Assembly: GCA_963800255.1 (NCBI GenBank) | Contig: CAWDAK010000026.1 | Location: 1 to 64,000 of the forward strand | Origin: DATFVA01 sp963800255 | GTDB taxonomy: Bacteria; Bacteroidota; Ignavibacteria; Ignavibacteriales; Ignavibacteriaceae | Direction: 5' to 3' | DNA length: 64,000 nucleotides | In this document: positions 35,006-43,836 of the stretch, piece after piece | Layout of the letters: each line of letters begins with the position of its first letter | Position numbering within the stretch: position 1 is the stretch's first letter | Notes under the pieces: model-generated | The model's input: the letters and a program-made list of their open reading frames with translations, nothing else | Databases searched by the model: none | What the model was told of the DNA's origin: nothing | Position numbers and translations under genes: made by a program

Positions 35006-35791
35006 TTACTTCTTAATAAGTTCAAAAATTCCACATCCATAATTACAATGGAAGTTATTTTCTACATTATCATTTGTTAACTCTGCCGAAGGATAAAAGT
35101 TATTATCATCATCGATATAAGAGAATTTTTCAATCCGATATGTTTTTTCAAGGTGGTCAATAAGATATCTAACCGAAAAGACACGGTGAGCATCGAATTC
35201 TATTCTTTGGGGACCTATTACGGTTGAAAGATAAAGTCTGCCCCCCTGCTTCAGCATCCTGCTAATATTCTTCAATCCAGTTATATGGCCATCTTTATTG
35301 ACGGGGTCACCGTATCTTCCAAGGCCGAAATGTTCAATTGTATGAAGGCAGCTAATTGACTCACAATAACCGGCAAAACCAAAATCCTCAGACATAAGGT
35401 CAGCGCGGATGAACTGAACGTTTGGAATTGGATTTTTTATATCCCTGATATCGATGACCTCTATTTCCCTGAAAACAGCGACATGGGCTACGAATCCATC
35501 TATCCTGGAACCGATATCGACATGCTTACGAGGATTATTTTCATAAAGCCTTCGAGCCACATATAGATCCTGGTAGAAATAATGCATTGGGATAGACCCT
35601 GACGTTTCAAACCGGTCACTGAAGCAGGGATAATATGACGAGATCTCGAATTCCGAACCTGATAATTGCCTTTTGATCTCTTTCATATTGTGAAAGAAGA
35701 AAGGAATACCTTTGACGGCAGAGAAAAAAAGCCGCGGTGAAAATCCAAAGGTTCTCAACAGATATCCCGGTTTAGAAAAGAATTTAATCAA
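35006..35791 (-). CDS. DUF268-type protein, likely SAM methyltransferase
   Basis: Protein of 261 residues that matches the DUF268 pattern as I recall it: HVDIGSRIDGFVAHVAVF, EVIDIRDIKNPI, FIRADLMS, SCLHTIEHFGLGRYGDPVNKDG and GRLYLSTVIG. The arrangement resembles a class I methyltransferase with a shortened glycine loop. Members occur in bacterial polysaccharide loci and in nematodes. The exact reaction is unknown. It overlaps the CgeB-like gene by four bases. Confidence 0.75.
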   Translation of the reverse strand: MIKFFSKPGYLLRTFGFSPRLFFSAVKGIPFFFHNMKEIKRQLSGSEFEISSYYPCFSDRFETSGSIPMHYFYQDLYVARRLYENNPRKHVDIGSRIDGFVAHVAVFREIEVIDIRDIKNPIPNVQFIRADLMSEDFGFAGYCESISCLHTIEHFGLGRYGDPVNKDGHITGLKNISRMLKQGGRLYLSTVIGPQRIEFDAHRVFSVRYLIDHLEKTYRIEKFSYIDDDNNFYPSAELTNDNVENNFHCNYGCGIFELIKK

Positions 35792-36804
35792 TTGTTTACA
35801 ACCCTATTTATCAAATTACCAAGGTAGCCTGCGGCCTGGTGATCCTTCTGAGATCTAAGATAACCGCTGCGGGCAATAGCATTACGTAATTTTTCGTTTC
35901 GTAGGAAGAAATTTATTTCTTCCGGCAGGTTCTTTACGTTTTCAAAGACAGCTATTTCCTTATCAATTTCATATATAAGATTTAGTCCCGGAACAAAATA
36001 GCTGAGTTGAAAACCGCCGCATCCATTTATTTCATAATGCCTGCCTTTAACCTGTTCTTTATTCTTTTTTAAGAGTACTAATTCCTTCCAGTCTTTGATT
36101 GAAAATATTGAATGAGCGAGAAAGGAAAGATCACGGCTTATCGCATTTGAAAGATTAAGATTTATTTTGCTCTCATTAAATACATTTACAACTTCATCCT
36201 GAGAAATCCAGTTCCCGTACTTTCCCCAATTACGGCCGAAGACATTCACTTTTATACCCTTTTCCATAAGATAATCAATAATCCATCTCCTATAAGGACT
36301 ATAATTACCTACAAAAGAGACGTCATATTTTTTTCCAGCCCCGGTTTGCTTGTATACTGCGGGATTAAATCCGAACGGAGAATAGATAACGTTCGGAATT
36401 TCATCCATCAGATACTTCTGGTAAGTATAATAATCCGGCGTGGAGAAAAAATCAAAATACTTCCTCCAGTGACGGGCGAATTCAATCCTCCATGGGTCGT
36501 CTATAAAATACGATACAGTCTTAGTATAATCACGGAGTGATGAAACTATTTCCTCATCAAATTCATTTTCAAATAAGGAGAACAGAGCGATGTCAGGCTT
36601 TTCCGAAGCAACCAGCTCCTTAAGTTTTTTATTCATTCCCTGTTTCCCGGAAGTTTTATATTCCGTATAAAAATCAAAAAGGAAGACATTGTCTTTTCCA
36701 AGTATTTCACATATTGGCAGATAGATATTGAAATATTCGTACGAATAACCCCGTGATTTAACACCATAGTCATATTTCAGTATAGAAATAAACGCTTTAG
36801 TCAT
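35788..36804 (-). CDS. CgeB-like glycosyltransferase
   Basis: Protein of about 338 residues. It has an N-terminal domain (SYFIDDPW, FDFFSTPDYYTYQ, YSPFGFNPAVY) and a GT-B-like C-terminal domain (YDVSFVGNYSPYRRWIIDYL, VFGRNWGKYG, EINGCGGFQLSYF), as in CgeB/spore maturation-type glycosyltransferases. The ATG at 36804 overlaps the end of the flippase gene (ATGACTAA), which favours it over the GTG four codons upstream. It probably adds a sugar to the exported glycan. Confidence 0.82.
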   Translation of the reverse strand: MTKAFISILKYDYGVKSRGYSYEYFNIYLPICEILGKDNVFLFDFYTEYKTSGKQGMNKKLKELVASEKPDIALFSLFENEFDEEIVSSLRDYTKTVSYFIDDPWRIEFARHWRKYFDFFSTPDYYTYQKYLMDEIPNVIYSPFGFNPAVYKQTGAGKKYDVSFVGNYSPYRRWIIDYLMEKGIKVNVFGRNWGKYGNWISQDEVVNVFNESKINLNLSNAISRDLSFLAHSIFSIKDWKELVLLKKNKEQVKGRHYEINGCGGFQLSYFVPGLNLIYEIDKEIAVFENVKNLPEEINFFLRNEKLRNAIARSGYLRSQKDHQAAGYLGNLINRVVNN

Positions 36805-38122
36805 TGATTTGTACACCGCTTTTTAAAATTCTTCTGTTAACTAGTGAAATATAAAGAACATATAACAATCCTATTAAAAGGATAGAATATGATATACCCT
36901 TAAGTCCATAGCCGGAAATAAAAAAGTAATTTATCCCAAGGGAACCGACGCCTATTATTATTTTTGGAGCAAGATACCTTTGGGGCTGACTTAATCCAAG
37001 GCCCAGCAGGGTTTGCGCCTGCCCGGTATAGAACAATCCCGTCCCAAGGATCAGAAACGGAAGAATATACCAGTAAACAGAATAAGCAGTTGAGCTTATA
37101 AGGATTATTAATTCTTTTCCCCATAAAAAAGTTAAAACAGTTGACGCTACAGTTATCAAGAGAATAATCACCATATTAATTTTGATATACATATATCCGG
37201 TAATAATATTCTTCTTGTTGCTCATATCAGCAAACTGCTTAAAGATTATAGGTGTTGCAAACTCATTGATAATATTGTTTGGAATAATAACCAGAGCGTT
37301 AACAACCGCCATCATTATAGCATAAATCCCTACATCAGTCACAGAGAGCACTCCGTTTATAATCCACTTCTCTCCATTCGTCTGGAACCAGCCTGCAGCC
37401 CCCCATATAAGAAAAGGAGAAATATATACCATGACTGTGTGAATAATTTCCTTCTGGTTTTCGCGAAGGATTTTAGTTTTACCGGTTGAGGGAATTTTTT
37501 TTCTAAAAACATATATTTTAGTCAGTGCAAGTAGAAAAGCAATAAGGCTGAATGCAAACAAGATATACAGCAGAGTCAGATCATCCTGCCAGATAAAGAA
37601 CAGCAGCACTCCGATCATCAAAGTCCTTTCCAGAGCCTGGAGCAGAGCATTCTCTTTCCGCTTTCTGATGAGGTTTAGTATCGAATTGAAAAATTCGGAA
37701 AGTTTTGAGGCGACTACAAACAAGCCGGCACCAAGTAAAAAAGGAGTAGTATATTCCGTATAAAGCGGGAAAAGTGCCGAAACCAGGAAGGTGAGCAGGA
37801 GAAAGATCAGCAGAGTAAGACCCAAAAATCTGAACATCAGATTTATTATCTCGTCCCTCCGGTTCAACTCCTCATAGTGATAATAATACCTCAGGAATCC
37901 CTGCAGAAAAGCACCGTAAAACAGGCCAAGTACGGCTGCAATTGTTATTATAAGAGCATATATACCATACTGTTCGGGACCAACGCGTGAAATCAGCTTA
38001 ATTATGAGGAACCCCAGGATTACATTAATGCTTTGACCAAAAATCACCCACCCCATCTCCCTGGCAGAGTTAATGTTTATCTTGCTTTTTATAATTTGAA
38101 AAATATTGCCGAATTCCTTCAT
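36797..38122 (-). CDS. Wzx-type polysaccharide flippase
   Basis: Membrane protein of 441 residues with about 12-14 hydrophobic segments, resembling the polysaccharide biosynthesis/MATE-type exporter family. The N-terminus (GWVIFGQSINVILGFLIIKLISR, PEQYGIYALIITIAA) and the FFNSILNLIRKRKENALLQALER loop are typical. It should move undecaprenyl-linked repeat units across the inner membrane. It is the first gene of the minus-strand glycan cluster down to 29699. No dedicated Wzy polymerase lies in the cluster; the O-antigen-ligase-like gene at 52831 is the nearest candidate. Confidence 0.9.
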   Translation of the reverse strand: MKEFGNIFQIIKSKININSAREMGWVIFGQSINVILGFLIIKLISRVGPEQYGIYALIITIAAVLGLFYGAFLQGFLRYYYHYEELNRRDEIINLMFRFLGLTLLIFLLLTFLVSALFPLYTEYTTPFLLGAGLFVVASKLSEFFNSILNLIRKRKENALLQALERTLMIGVLLFFIWQDDLTLLYILFAFSLIAFLLALTKIYVFRKKIPSTGKTKILRENQKEIIHTVMVYISPFLIWGAAGWFQTNGEKWIINGVLSVTDVGIYAIMMAVVNALVIIPNNIINEFATPIIFKQFADMSNKKNIITGYMYIKINMVIILLITVASTVLTFLWGKELIILISSTAYSVYWYILPFLILGTGLFYTGQAQTLLGLGLSQPQRYLAPKIIIGVGSLGINYFFISGYGLKGISYSILLIGLLYVLYISLVNRRILKSGVQIND

Positions 38123-38305
38123 TCAGAGAGGATGTTTTAATAAGCTGTTATATTTTATTGTAAATATAGACAATATTGCAATGATTTTATAGATCAGAAC
38201 TTTCTTCAGCTTTCTTCAATAATCTCTTTTTTTTGTAGAAAAATAAACCGGATTAATATATGTTAGTCCTGAAGTTTTATCGTTTTAACATGTCAGGTCC
38301 GGAAT

Positions 38306-39064
38306 TTGAAGTTTTCATCAGTTATTATAGCGAAGAATGAAGAAAAGAATTTACAACGCTGTATTGAAAGTCAGATTTCCTGTATTGATGAAATCATTAT
38401 TCTGGTAGACGATTCCTCAACGGACAGAACATTTGAAATAGCCTCTTCCTATCAATCAGTTATTACTAAAAAAGTGAAATGGGAAGGCTACTCAGCAACA
38501 AAAAAATACGGGGTTTCTCTAGCATCAAATATCTGGATCCTATGGATAGACGCTGATGAGGCAGTTTCCCCGGAACTTTGTGAAGAGCTCAAAGAATTTA
38601 AGAAATCCCTCCCTTCTTTTACTGCTTATTCCGTCCCTCGTATGGCCTTTTTCCTTGGAAAATGGATAAAGCACTGCGGGTGGTATCCCGGTAGGGTAGT
38701 TCGACTTTTCAACAAGAACGAAGTCAGCTTTAATGATAATTCAGTTCATGAACAGCTTAAAGTTAACGGAACCACCGGAAAACTTTCTCACGATCTTGAA
38801 CATTATACTGATCCCGATATTCACCATTATTTTGAAAAATATAATATCTACACCTCACTGGCTGCTGCTGAGCTTTTTAAGAAGGGCAAGAAATTCACAA
38901 TTGCGGATATCCTGCTTCGTCCCGTAGTAATTTTCATAAAGATGTATATTATCCGGGCCGGTTTTCTTGATGGTCTGCATGGATTCATTCTTTCAGTGTT
39001 TTCAGCATCATATGTTTTTACAAAATATTGTAAGTTGTGGGAACACGAAACGACAAACAAATAA
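38306..39064 (+). CDS. Family 2 glycosyltransferase, WaaE/KdtX-like
   Basis: Protein of 252 residues with SVIIAKNEEKNLQRCIES (about 5-22), ILVDDSSTDRT, WILWIDADEAVSPEL (metal-binding DAD), WYPGRVVRLF and a C-terminal hydrophobic segment. This set is typical of the lipopolysaccharide core beta-glucosyltransferase WaaE group. It begins with TTG; an upstream ATG at 38290 is out of frame. It is the first gene of a + strand unit with DUF1844, nadK and a thioredoxin-like gene. Confidence 0.85.
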   Translation: MKFSSVIIAKNEEKNLQRCIESQISCIDEIIILVDDSSTDRTFEIASSYQSVITKKVKWEGYSATKKYGVSLASNIWILWIDADEAVSPELCEELKEFKKSLPSFTAYSVPRMAFFLGKWIKHCGWYPGRVVRLFNKNEVSFNDNSVHEQLKVNGTTGKLSHDLEHYTDPDIHHYFEKYNIYTSLAAAELFKKGKKFTIADILLRPVVIFIKMYIIRAGFLDGLHGFILSVFSASYVFTKYCKLWEHETTNK

Positions 39065-39073
39065 GCAGAATAT

Positions 39074-39337
39074 ATGGAACAAGTAAACAGTAAAGAATTT
39101 TTATTTATGCAGCTTGTAATGCAGAATCAGCAGATAGCAATGATGTCTCTCGGGCAGATGAAAAATCCGGTTACCGGAAACACCGATAAAAATCTTGAAT
39201 ATGCAAAGATGGCAATAGATACACTTGATATGCTGAAGGAAAAGACCATGGGCCACTTATCAGCGTATGAAGATCAGTTTTTAACGGAAGCAATCAAAGA
39301 ATTAAAACTCATTTATATTGCAGAAGATGGTAAATAG
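39074..39337 (+). CDS. DUF1844 family protein
   Basis: Protein of 87 residues with the family pattern FLFMQLVMQNQQIAMMSLGQM, KNLEYAKMAIDTLDMLKEKT and a C-terminal helix. The family is broadly conserved and has no assigned function. It lies nine bases after the glycosyltransferase and nine bases before nadK. Confidence 0.85.
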   Translation: MEQVNSKEFLFMQLVMQNQQIAMMSLGQMKNPVTGNTDKNLEYAKMAIDTLDMLKEKTMGHLSAYEDQFLTEAIKELKLIYIAEDGK

Positions 39338-39346
39338 GGTATAAAA

Positions 39347-40237
39347 ATGACTATTGGTATTATTGCTAATTCCACAAAAGAGAGAGTTTATGAAGCTGTT
39401 TGTCTGCTTGTTAAGAAGCTTAAAGAAAATGACCTTAGATTCTTAATTACTGATACAGTGGCTCCACAAAGGGGATCTTTAAAGGAAAATATAAATAAAA
39501 AGTATTTCCTTCAGGACAAAAATATTTATAAGAAAAGCGACATCATCATCTCCATTGGCGGCGACGGTACTATGCTCGCTACTTCCTACCAGGCTCAGTT
39601 TTATGATAAACCGGTTCTTGGAGTAAATATGGGCAAACTGGGCTTTCTCGCAGAAGCCAGCCTTGAACAGCTGGATACCTTCATAGCAGATATAAAGAAC
39701 AACAGGATTAAGGTTGATGAGAGAATGATAATATGCGGGGAGTGTAAAGGACACAAGCTTGAGACTTTATACGCAATAAACGATATAGTAATAGAAAAAG
39801 GGGGATGGCCCAAGATGATAGAACTAACCGTATGGGTTAACGGAGAGTACGTCACTTCCTTTAGTGCAGACGGAGTTATTGTTGCCACTCCTACCGGATC
39901 TACAGGCTATTCAATTTCTGTAGGAGGACCCATCGTCAGCCCAGCTGCTGATGTTATCTCGCTTAATCCAATTTCTCCTCATAGTCTCTCAGTCAGACCT
40001 CTGGTTATGCCAAGCAGCGAGAAAATTGTAATCAGAGCTTACTCTCAGCATAAGGAAATTCTTGTTAACTGTGATGGGCAGAGAGTTTTTTCACTTCCTT
40101 CTCCCTTTGAAATAGAAATAACGAAGAGTGACAGAGCCTTAAAACTGGCTCATACTTCAGTTACAAGTTATTTTGAAACCTTAAGAAATAAACTTATGTG
40201 GGGCATCGATTTACGAAATTCAAATTCAAGAAAGTAG
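39347..40237 (+). CDS. nadK: NAD kinase
   Basis: Enzyme of 296 residues that phosphorylates NAD to NADP. The SIGGDGTMLA motif (about residues 66-75) carries the catalytic Asp. NMGKLGFLAE, YAINDIVIEKG, FSADGVIVATPTGSTGYSISVGGPIVSP and VNCDGQ follow in the expected order. Typical length, cytoplasmic. Confidence 0.96.
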   Translation: MTIGIIANSTKERVYEAVCLLVKKLKENDLRFLITDTVAPQRGSLKENINKKYFLQDKNIYKKSDIIISIGGDGTMLATSYQAQFYDKPVLGVNMGKLGFLAEASLEQLDTFIADIKNNRIKVDERMIICGECKGHKLETLYAINDIVIEKGGWPKMIELTVWVNGEYVTSFSADGVIVATPTGSTGYSISVGGPIVSPAADVISLNPISPHSLSVRPLVMPSSEKIVIRAYSQHKEILVNCDGQRVFSLPSPFEIEITKSDRALKLAHTSVTSYFETLRNKLMWGIDLRNSNSRK

Positions 40238-40246
40238 GCTGAACTT

Positions 40247-40762
40247 ATGCGCCCGTTCCTTTTCATTATTTTAGTTTTTTCCTCTGTTTCTATTTTGGCA
40301 GCACAGGACAGCTTAAAGGTTGGTCAGGATGGCGAAACAGGCAAACCTATGCTGGTAGGTCCCTGTTCACGGGATGCCTTCTCAGATACCAGCTTTGCAT
40401 GGTGGTTTACTCCCGAATATGAGCAGTATAAACCTGATTCCGTAACGGTAAAGGAAATTGAATACAACTACGATGATGTAAAAACCACAATCGTGATGGG
40501 TACATGGTGCAGCGACAGTCATGAACAAGTCCCGCGGTTTTTCAAAGTAATGGATGAGGCAGGTTATCCTGCTGATAATGTAAGAATTATATGCGTCGAC
40601 CGGGAGAAAAAAGATGGCTCAGGGATGGTGGATAGTCTCAACATCGAGCTGGTTCCTACATTCATCTTTTATAAAGAGGGAGTTGAATTGGGAAGAATTG
40701 TTGAAACTCCAAAACAGACCATGGAAGAAGACATTTTTGAAATCCTGACAAGCGGCAGGTAG
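40247..40762 (+). CDS. Secreted thioredoxin-like protein with CSDS active-site motif
   Basis: Exported protein of 171 residues with a signal peptide (cleaved near AAQ, residue 20) and a thioredoxin fold from about residue 60. The active-site position reads WCSDS (Cys88, Ser91), a CxxS motif in place of CxxC, and the cis-proline loop LVPTF is present. A single cysteine suggests a monothiol or isomerase-type role, not a full disulfide oxidoreductase. It begins nine bases after nadK. Confidence 0.78.
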   Translation: MRPFLFIILVFSSVSILAAQDSLKVGQDGETGKPMLVGPCSRDAFSDTSFAWWFTPEYEQYKPDSVTVKEIEYNYDDVKTTIVMGTWCSDSHEQVPRFFKVMDEAGYPADNVRIICVDREKKDGSGMVDSLNIELVPTFIFYKEGVELGRIVETPKQTMEEDIFEILTSGR

Positions 40763-41117
40763 AATACTTCGAAATGAAATCCACACAAATCTGAAGAGTT
40801 GAGTAGGATTGAGAAATCATACTAGCCTTCAGCCCATCGAAGATAATAGGCCAATCTTAATAAAGTTGATGCAAATATACTGTTGATAAATTGAACAGTA
40901 TGACAAAAATGGCAGGGCACGTATCGATGCCGTAGTTATGGGCCTTTAATGCGCCTTTTATGCGCCTTTTGCTCTCAAAATGAGACGCTTGGAAAACCCC
41001 TTAAAAACGCACTTTTTCACCAGTTGAAAAATTCATCGTATGACAAAATGGCAGTGTACCAATTTGCAACGGGCTACCTTGTTCCGATATAAATTATGGA
41101 ACTTTTAAGGTTAAATC
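40763..41117. other. Intergenic region with short direct repeats, 355 bp
   Basis: Between convergent units. TATGACAAAA(A)TGGCAG occurs twice (40899-40915 and 41039-41054), and ATGCGCCTTTT occurs in tandem (40949-40970). No gene is supported. Confidence 0.55.
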
Positions 41118-42305
41118 TTAAACTTCAACTTCCTCCAGTACAGGCAGAGCAATCTTAGTAAAATCTATCTCTTTAACCTTATTCCTTGTAGTCCTTCCGG
41201 TATTTTTCCTTACCATTGCGGGCAGTTTTCTGCTCACGGTATTTTTCTTCGGAGGGTTATTTTTATCCTTATAATTTTTATAGACGTAGACTTTATTTTT
41301 ATAATTTCTAAGGATTATTCTATCCTCATCCTGATGAAGAACGTAGCCAGGCAGTAAAGGAATCTTTCCGCCTCCGCCGGGAGCGTCGATAACAAAGTGA
41401 GGAATTGCCAGGCCGCTCGTATGTCCTCTTAGATTTTCAATAATATTAATACCGGTTTCAATTGACGTTCTGAAATGATTTGCACCCTTAGTCTCATCAG
41501 CCATATACATATAGTATGGTCTCACCCTTATCTTCAGAAGCTTCTGCATTAATTCTTTTACAACAGCAGGGTCATCATTTACACCTTTCATCAGCACCAT
41601 CTGGTTACCGACAGGTACGCCCGCATCCGCCAGCATTCCGCAGGCCTTTGAGCTATCAGGTGTAATTTCCCATGGATGGTTAAAGTGTGTATTCACATAA
41701 ACAGGATGATATTTTTTCAGCATATCGCAGAGTTCAGGCGTTATTCTCTGGGGAAGAACGCAGGGCATCTTTGACCCGAGCCTGATAATTTCAATATGAG
41801 GAATTTCTCTAAGCCTGCTGAGGATTTTTTCGAGCATAACGTCGGTAAGCATAAGAGGATCGCCGCCGGAAAGTATCACATCTCTTATCTCTGAATGTTC
41901 TTCAAGATATTTGAAAGCACTTTCAAGTCCCTTCATAGAAATCTTCTCATAATCGCCTACCTTTCTTTTCCGTGTACAAAAACGGCAGTAAAGTCCGCAC
42001 TGACTTGTTACAAGGAAAAGAGCTCTATCAGGGTAACGGTGAGTGATGTTAGGAACAGGGCTCATGGCATCTTCCATTAAAGGATCTTCTTCTGCATCGA
42101 AGTCCTCAAGTTCAGCCTTATCCGGTACACACTGCTGCCAGATAGGATCCCCGGGATACCTAATCAGGCTTAAGTAGTATGGATTTATCCTGGCCTGGAA
42201 AAATTCGTCAAGATCTTCTGCAACTTGCCTGTCTATACCGAATTTTTCTACAAGCTCATCGACAGTATGAACACTGTCTCTTATCATACGCTGCCACAGT
42301 TCCAT
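41118..42305 (-). CDS. KamA family radical SAM enzyme, probable lysine 2,3-aminomutase
   Basis: Radical SAM, PLP-dependent enzyme of 395 residues. The cluster motif is CxxxCxxC (Cys103, Cys107, Cys110). PLP would bind Lys314 of APGGGGK. The two acidic residues that hold the side-chain amino group of lysine in the Clostridium subterminale enzyme (Asp293, Asp330) have equivalents at Asp270 and Asp307 with identical spacing to each other and to the PLP lysine. This supports lysine to beta-lysine conversion over the glutamate variant. The C-terminal 65 residues are a basic extension. It is the last gene of a four-gene operon with a GNAT and two ATP-grasp ligases; a GAGGG ribosome binding site precedes it. 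Confidence 0.87.
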   Translation of the reverse strand: MELWQRMIRDSVHTVDELVEKFGIDRQVAEDLDEFFQARINPYYLSLIRYPGDPIWQQCVPDKAELEDFDAEEDPLMEDAMSPVPNITHRYPDRALFLVTSQCGLYCRFCTRKRKVGDYEKISMKGLESAFKYLEEHSEIRDVILSGGDPLMLTDVMLEKILSRLREIPHIEIIRLGSKMPCVLPQRITPELCDMLKKYHPVYVNTHFNHPWEITPDSSKACGMLADAGVPVGNQMVLMKGVNDDPAVVKELMQKLLKIRVRPYYMYMADETKGANHFRTSIETGINIIENLRGHTSGLAIPHFVIDAPGGGGKIPLLPGYVLHQDEDRIILRNYKNKVYVYKNYKDKNNPPKKNTVSRKLPAMVRKNTGRTTRNKVKEIDFTKIALPVLEEVEV

Positions 42306-42323
42306 GACTAACCCTCGGTTTGT

Positions 42324-42800
42324 TTATGGTTGACTAAAAAACTTTCCGAAGACCATAAGATTGTCTCCGTAAGAATAAAAATCATTTATCTCAGCGACAA
42401 TTGAATAATTATTTCTGAGATAAAAATTTCTAGTCCGCGTATAACTTTCTTTGGAAGATGTTTCAGCAAGCAGCCATCTTCCTTTACTCTGCACAACAAA
42501 CTCTTCTGCATGTTCCAGCAGTTTTTTACCGACTCCTTTTTCTGTGGCTTCAGGGTCGGCAACTATCCAGTACATGTCAAATACAGCATCTGTTAAAGGG
42601 CGTTTTCCGGTACAATGATAACCAAAAACCCTGCCATCATTTTCATAAACGAAGATATGATAGTCTTCCTGTTCGGGATTTTGTTCAGCGATATTTACCA
42701 ATTCCATCGCAACTTCAACTTCCTGCTCATTAAAATTTGATATCCTTTTCAAAATTTCTTCGAGCTTTTTAGAATCACCCGGCTTTAACCTGCGTATCAC
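42324..42800 (-). CDS. GNAT family N-acetyltransferase of the KamA operon
   Basis: Acetyltransferase of 158 residues with a GNAT core: YHIFVYENDGRVFGYHCTG (beta strands 2-3), MYWIVADPEATEKGVGKKLLEHAEEFV (acetyl-CoA pyrophosphate loop K-G-V-G-K) and NFYLRNNYSIVAEI near the end. It starts with GTG inside the end of the upstream ATP-grasp gene, with AAGGA eight bases upstream. In the known N-epsilon-acetyl-beta-lysine pathway a GNAT (AblB) acetylates beta-lysine made by AblA. This protein could play that part, although it is shorter than AblB and its substrate is not proven. Confidence 0.85.
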   Translation of the reverse strand: MIRRLKPGDSKKLEEILKRISNFNEQEVEVAMELVNIAEQNPEQEDYHIFVYENDGRVFGYHCTGKRPLTDAVFDMYWIVADPEATEKGVGKKLLEHAEEFVVQSKGRWLLAETSSKESYTRTRNFYLRNNYSIVAEINDFYSYGDNLMVFGKFFSQP

Positions 42801-43836
42801 TTTTTTTCCTTGATAATGCTAACTGAGAAATACGAAATAAAAGCTCAGGGTATTCAATCCCTGCCGCTCTTGCAGCACGAGCAAATCCTGAATCCGTAGA
42901 GATATCGGGATTAGGATTAACTTCGATTACATAGGGCTGATTATTTTTATCCAGCCTTAAATCTACACGGGCATAATCCCTGCAGTTCATTGCATCAAAG
43001 GCTGCCAGTGAGACTTCTTCAACTTTTTTAAGCAATCTTTTACTTACAGCGGCAGGACATTCAGGGTTAGTATACTTGAAGTACATACTATCCTGCATCC
43101 ATTTCCCATCATATGTAACAATTTTGGGAAGCTGATCAGGTAATCCCTTGAATATGATTTCAGATACCGGCAGAATAGTTCTTCCAAGCACGGCAACGTT
43201 TAGTTCCCTGCCTTCAATATATTCTTCAATAAGAACATCCTGTTTGTAAGTTTTCTGAAGAAAAAGCAGATGTTTGTTTAACGACCTGAAGTCTTTTACC
43301 ACAGAAAACTCCGAAATACCTATGCTTGCATCTTCGTTCAGCAATTTAAGGATGAGCGGATAAGTAAGTTTGATATCTTTTGAAGTAACTTTTTCCGATT
43401 TTTTAATAGTTTGAGAAGCCGGTGTATTTATACCGAAGGACCTGAGGATATTTTTTGTACGGGATTTATTCAGGCAATTCCCAAGGCAGGAAGGCATATT
43501 ACCGGTATAGGAAAATCCAAGGAGTTCAAATAGTCCAGCCATACAGTATTCATACGACGCAATACCCTCTACTGATTCAACAAAATTGAATATCACATCG
43601 GGTTTGTATGCCGAAATCTTTCTGATAGTCCGCTGAACGTCACGGTCAATGGCAAGGGCACGTACACTCCCGTAATACTTCAGCAGGCTTTTCCTGATTT
43701 TAATGATTTCTTTTTTAAAACCTTTTTCGGAAAGATCATTCAGGGGGTTCTTATCCCCGACAGGTTTTCCGTTATAAACGGAAAAGATACTAACAGGGGC
43801 GTTATAGCAAATTAAAATTTTAGTATCTGATATCAT
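42775..43836 (-). CDS. ATP-grasp ligase, D-alanine-D-alanine ligase-like (B)
   Basis: ATP-grasp protein of 353 residues, paralogue of the next gene. It has KPDVIFNFVES (about 72-82), a CLNKSRTKNIL helix, a nucleotide-binding region with LTYPLILKLLNEDASIGIS, IEEYIEGRELNVAVLG and the metal site YARVDLRLDKNNQPYVIEVNPNPDIS. This layout fits carboxylate-amine ligases that form peptide bonds through an acyl phosphate. It overlaps the upstream paralogue by four bases (ATGA) and the GNAT by 26 bases. The acceptor and donor are unknown. Confidence 0.82.
   Translation of the reverse strand: MISDTKILICYNAPVSIFSVYNGKPVGDKNPLNDLSEKGFKKEIIKIRKSLLKYYGSVRALAIDRDVQRTIRKISAYKPDVIFNFVESVEGIASYEYCMAGLFELLGFSYTGNMPSCLGNCLNKSRTKNILRSFGINTPASQTIKKSEKVTSKDIKLTYPLILKLLNEDASIGISEFSVVKDFRSLNKHLLFLQKTYKQDVLIEEYIEGRELNVAVLGRTILPVSEIIFKGLPDQLPKIVTYDGKWMQDSMYFKYTNPECPAAVSKRLLKKVEEVSLAAFDAMNCRDYARVDLRLDKNNQPYVIEVNPNPDISTDSGFARAARAAGIEYPELLFRISQLALSRKKSDTQVKAG

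Noticed and set aside
41039..41066. Sigma-54 promoter (TGGCAG ... TTTGC)
   Set aside because: The spacing between the GG and GC elements is 14 bases instead of 10, and no activator gene or suitably placed start is present.
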